A stretch of DNA of 64,000 nt, from NCBI GenBank assembly GCA_947496355.1, contig CANMCO010000014.1:37950-101949 (forward strand), read 5' to 3'. Within the stretch, counting starts at the first letter, position 1. Each line of letters starts with the position of its first letter. Made by a program: the position numbers and the translations under genes. Source of the DNA: an uncultured Aquimarina sp. (GTDB taxonomy: Bacteria > Bacteroidota > Bacteroidia > Flavobacteriales > Flavobacteriaceae). Shown in pieces: positions 63,921 through 64,000 of this stretch. A model generated the notes under the pieces. The model was not told the origin of the DNA. It ran no database searches and saw only the letters and a program-made list of their open reading frames with translations.

Positions 63921-64000
63921 GTGTTTGAGTGTTTGAGTGTTTGAGTGTTTGAGTGTTTGAGTGTTTGAGTGTTTGAGTGTTTGAGTGTTTGAGTGTTTGA
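63903..64000 (+). repeat. 8-bp tandem repeat GAGTGTTT
   Basis: Ten perfect copies run from 63919 to 63998 and continue off the window edge. They are preceded by one GAGTATTT and one AAGTATTT, so the array grew from the 3' end of the DUF3817 gene, whose stop TGA spans the junction at 63918-63920. Confidence 0.95.

Overview
The window is AT-rich chromosomal DNA from a member of the Flavobacteriaceae (Bacteroidota), probably marine and possibly Aquimarina-like; the genus is a guess. The evidence is the repeated use of the phylum's promoter form (TTG, 17-23 nt, TAnnTTTG), a type IX secretion system (T9SS) type B cargo gene with PorP/SprF and PorE-like partners, TonB-dependent receptors with an N-terminal carboxypeptidase-regulatory-like domain, many lipoprotein signals ending in Cys, and a short Bacteroidota-type SRP RNA. 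There is no prophage, CRISPR array, tRNA or rRNA.

Layout. 1-3.7 kb: an operon for a desaturase/ferredoxin-reductase/ferredoxin fusion and a GMC oxidoreductase (cut by the window edge), divergent from a TetR regulator. 3.7-13.8 kb: housekeeping and small metabolic genes: an ABC-F ATPase, a thioredoxin-fold lipoprotein, a small transaldolase, an SDR, SRP RNA (ffs), a glutaminyl cyclase, a DEAD-box helicase, a VOC protein and TrmH. 13.8-15.5 kb: a gene-poor stretch with a cluster of stem-loops and a decayed gene fragment. 15.5-29.8 kb: a T9SS export module on the minus strand, made of a 3726-residue calcium-repeat surface protein, PorP/SprF and a PorE-like OmpA protein. 30.1-30.6 kb: a decayed transposase. 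30.6-34.1 kb: a TPR sensor kinase and response regulator preceded by two tandem 49- and 52-residue lipoproteins that are easily missed by gene callers. 34.5-36.7 kb: a lipocalin-like protein, a PhnA-type protein, a mobile-looking inverted-repeat element, a 48-residue GG-leader-like peptide and an M23 peptidase. 36.8-41.4 kb: topoisomerase IV (parE-parC). 41.8-54.6 kb: a lipoprotein, a tandem PPK2 pair, a Dabb protein, an M61 peptidase, an alpha/beta hydrolase, an S9 peptidase, a hybrid histidine kinase, YchF and a small secreted protein. 54.7-62.1 kb: two TonB receptors flanking a zinc metalloprotease, with a duplicated receptor tail left between them. 62.3-64 kb: an MscS channel and a DUF3817 protein that ends in an 8-bp tandem repeat running off the window.

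The best candidates for something undescribed are (i) the paired micro-lipoproteins, separated by a strong terminator from a TPR histidine kinase/response regulator pair; (ii) the GG-leader-like peptide next to the M23 peptidase; and (iii) the stem-loop cluster at 14.3-14.6 kb. The giant protein, with five nearly identical 236-residue units, is the most striking known type of feature.
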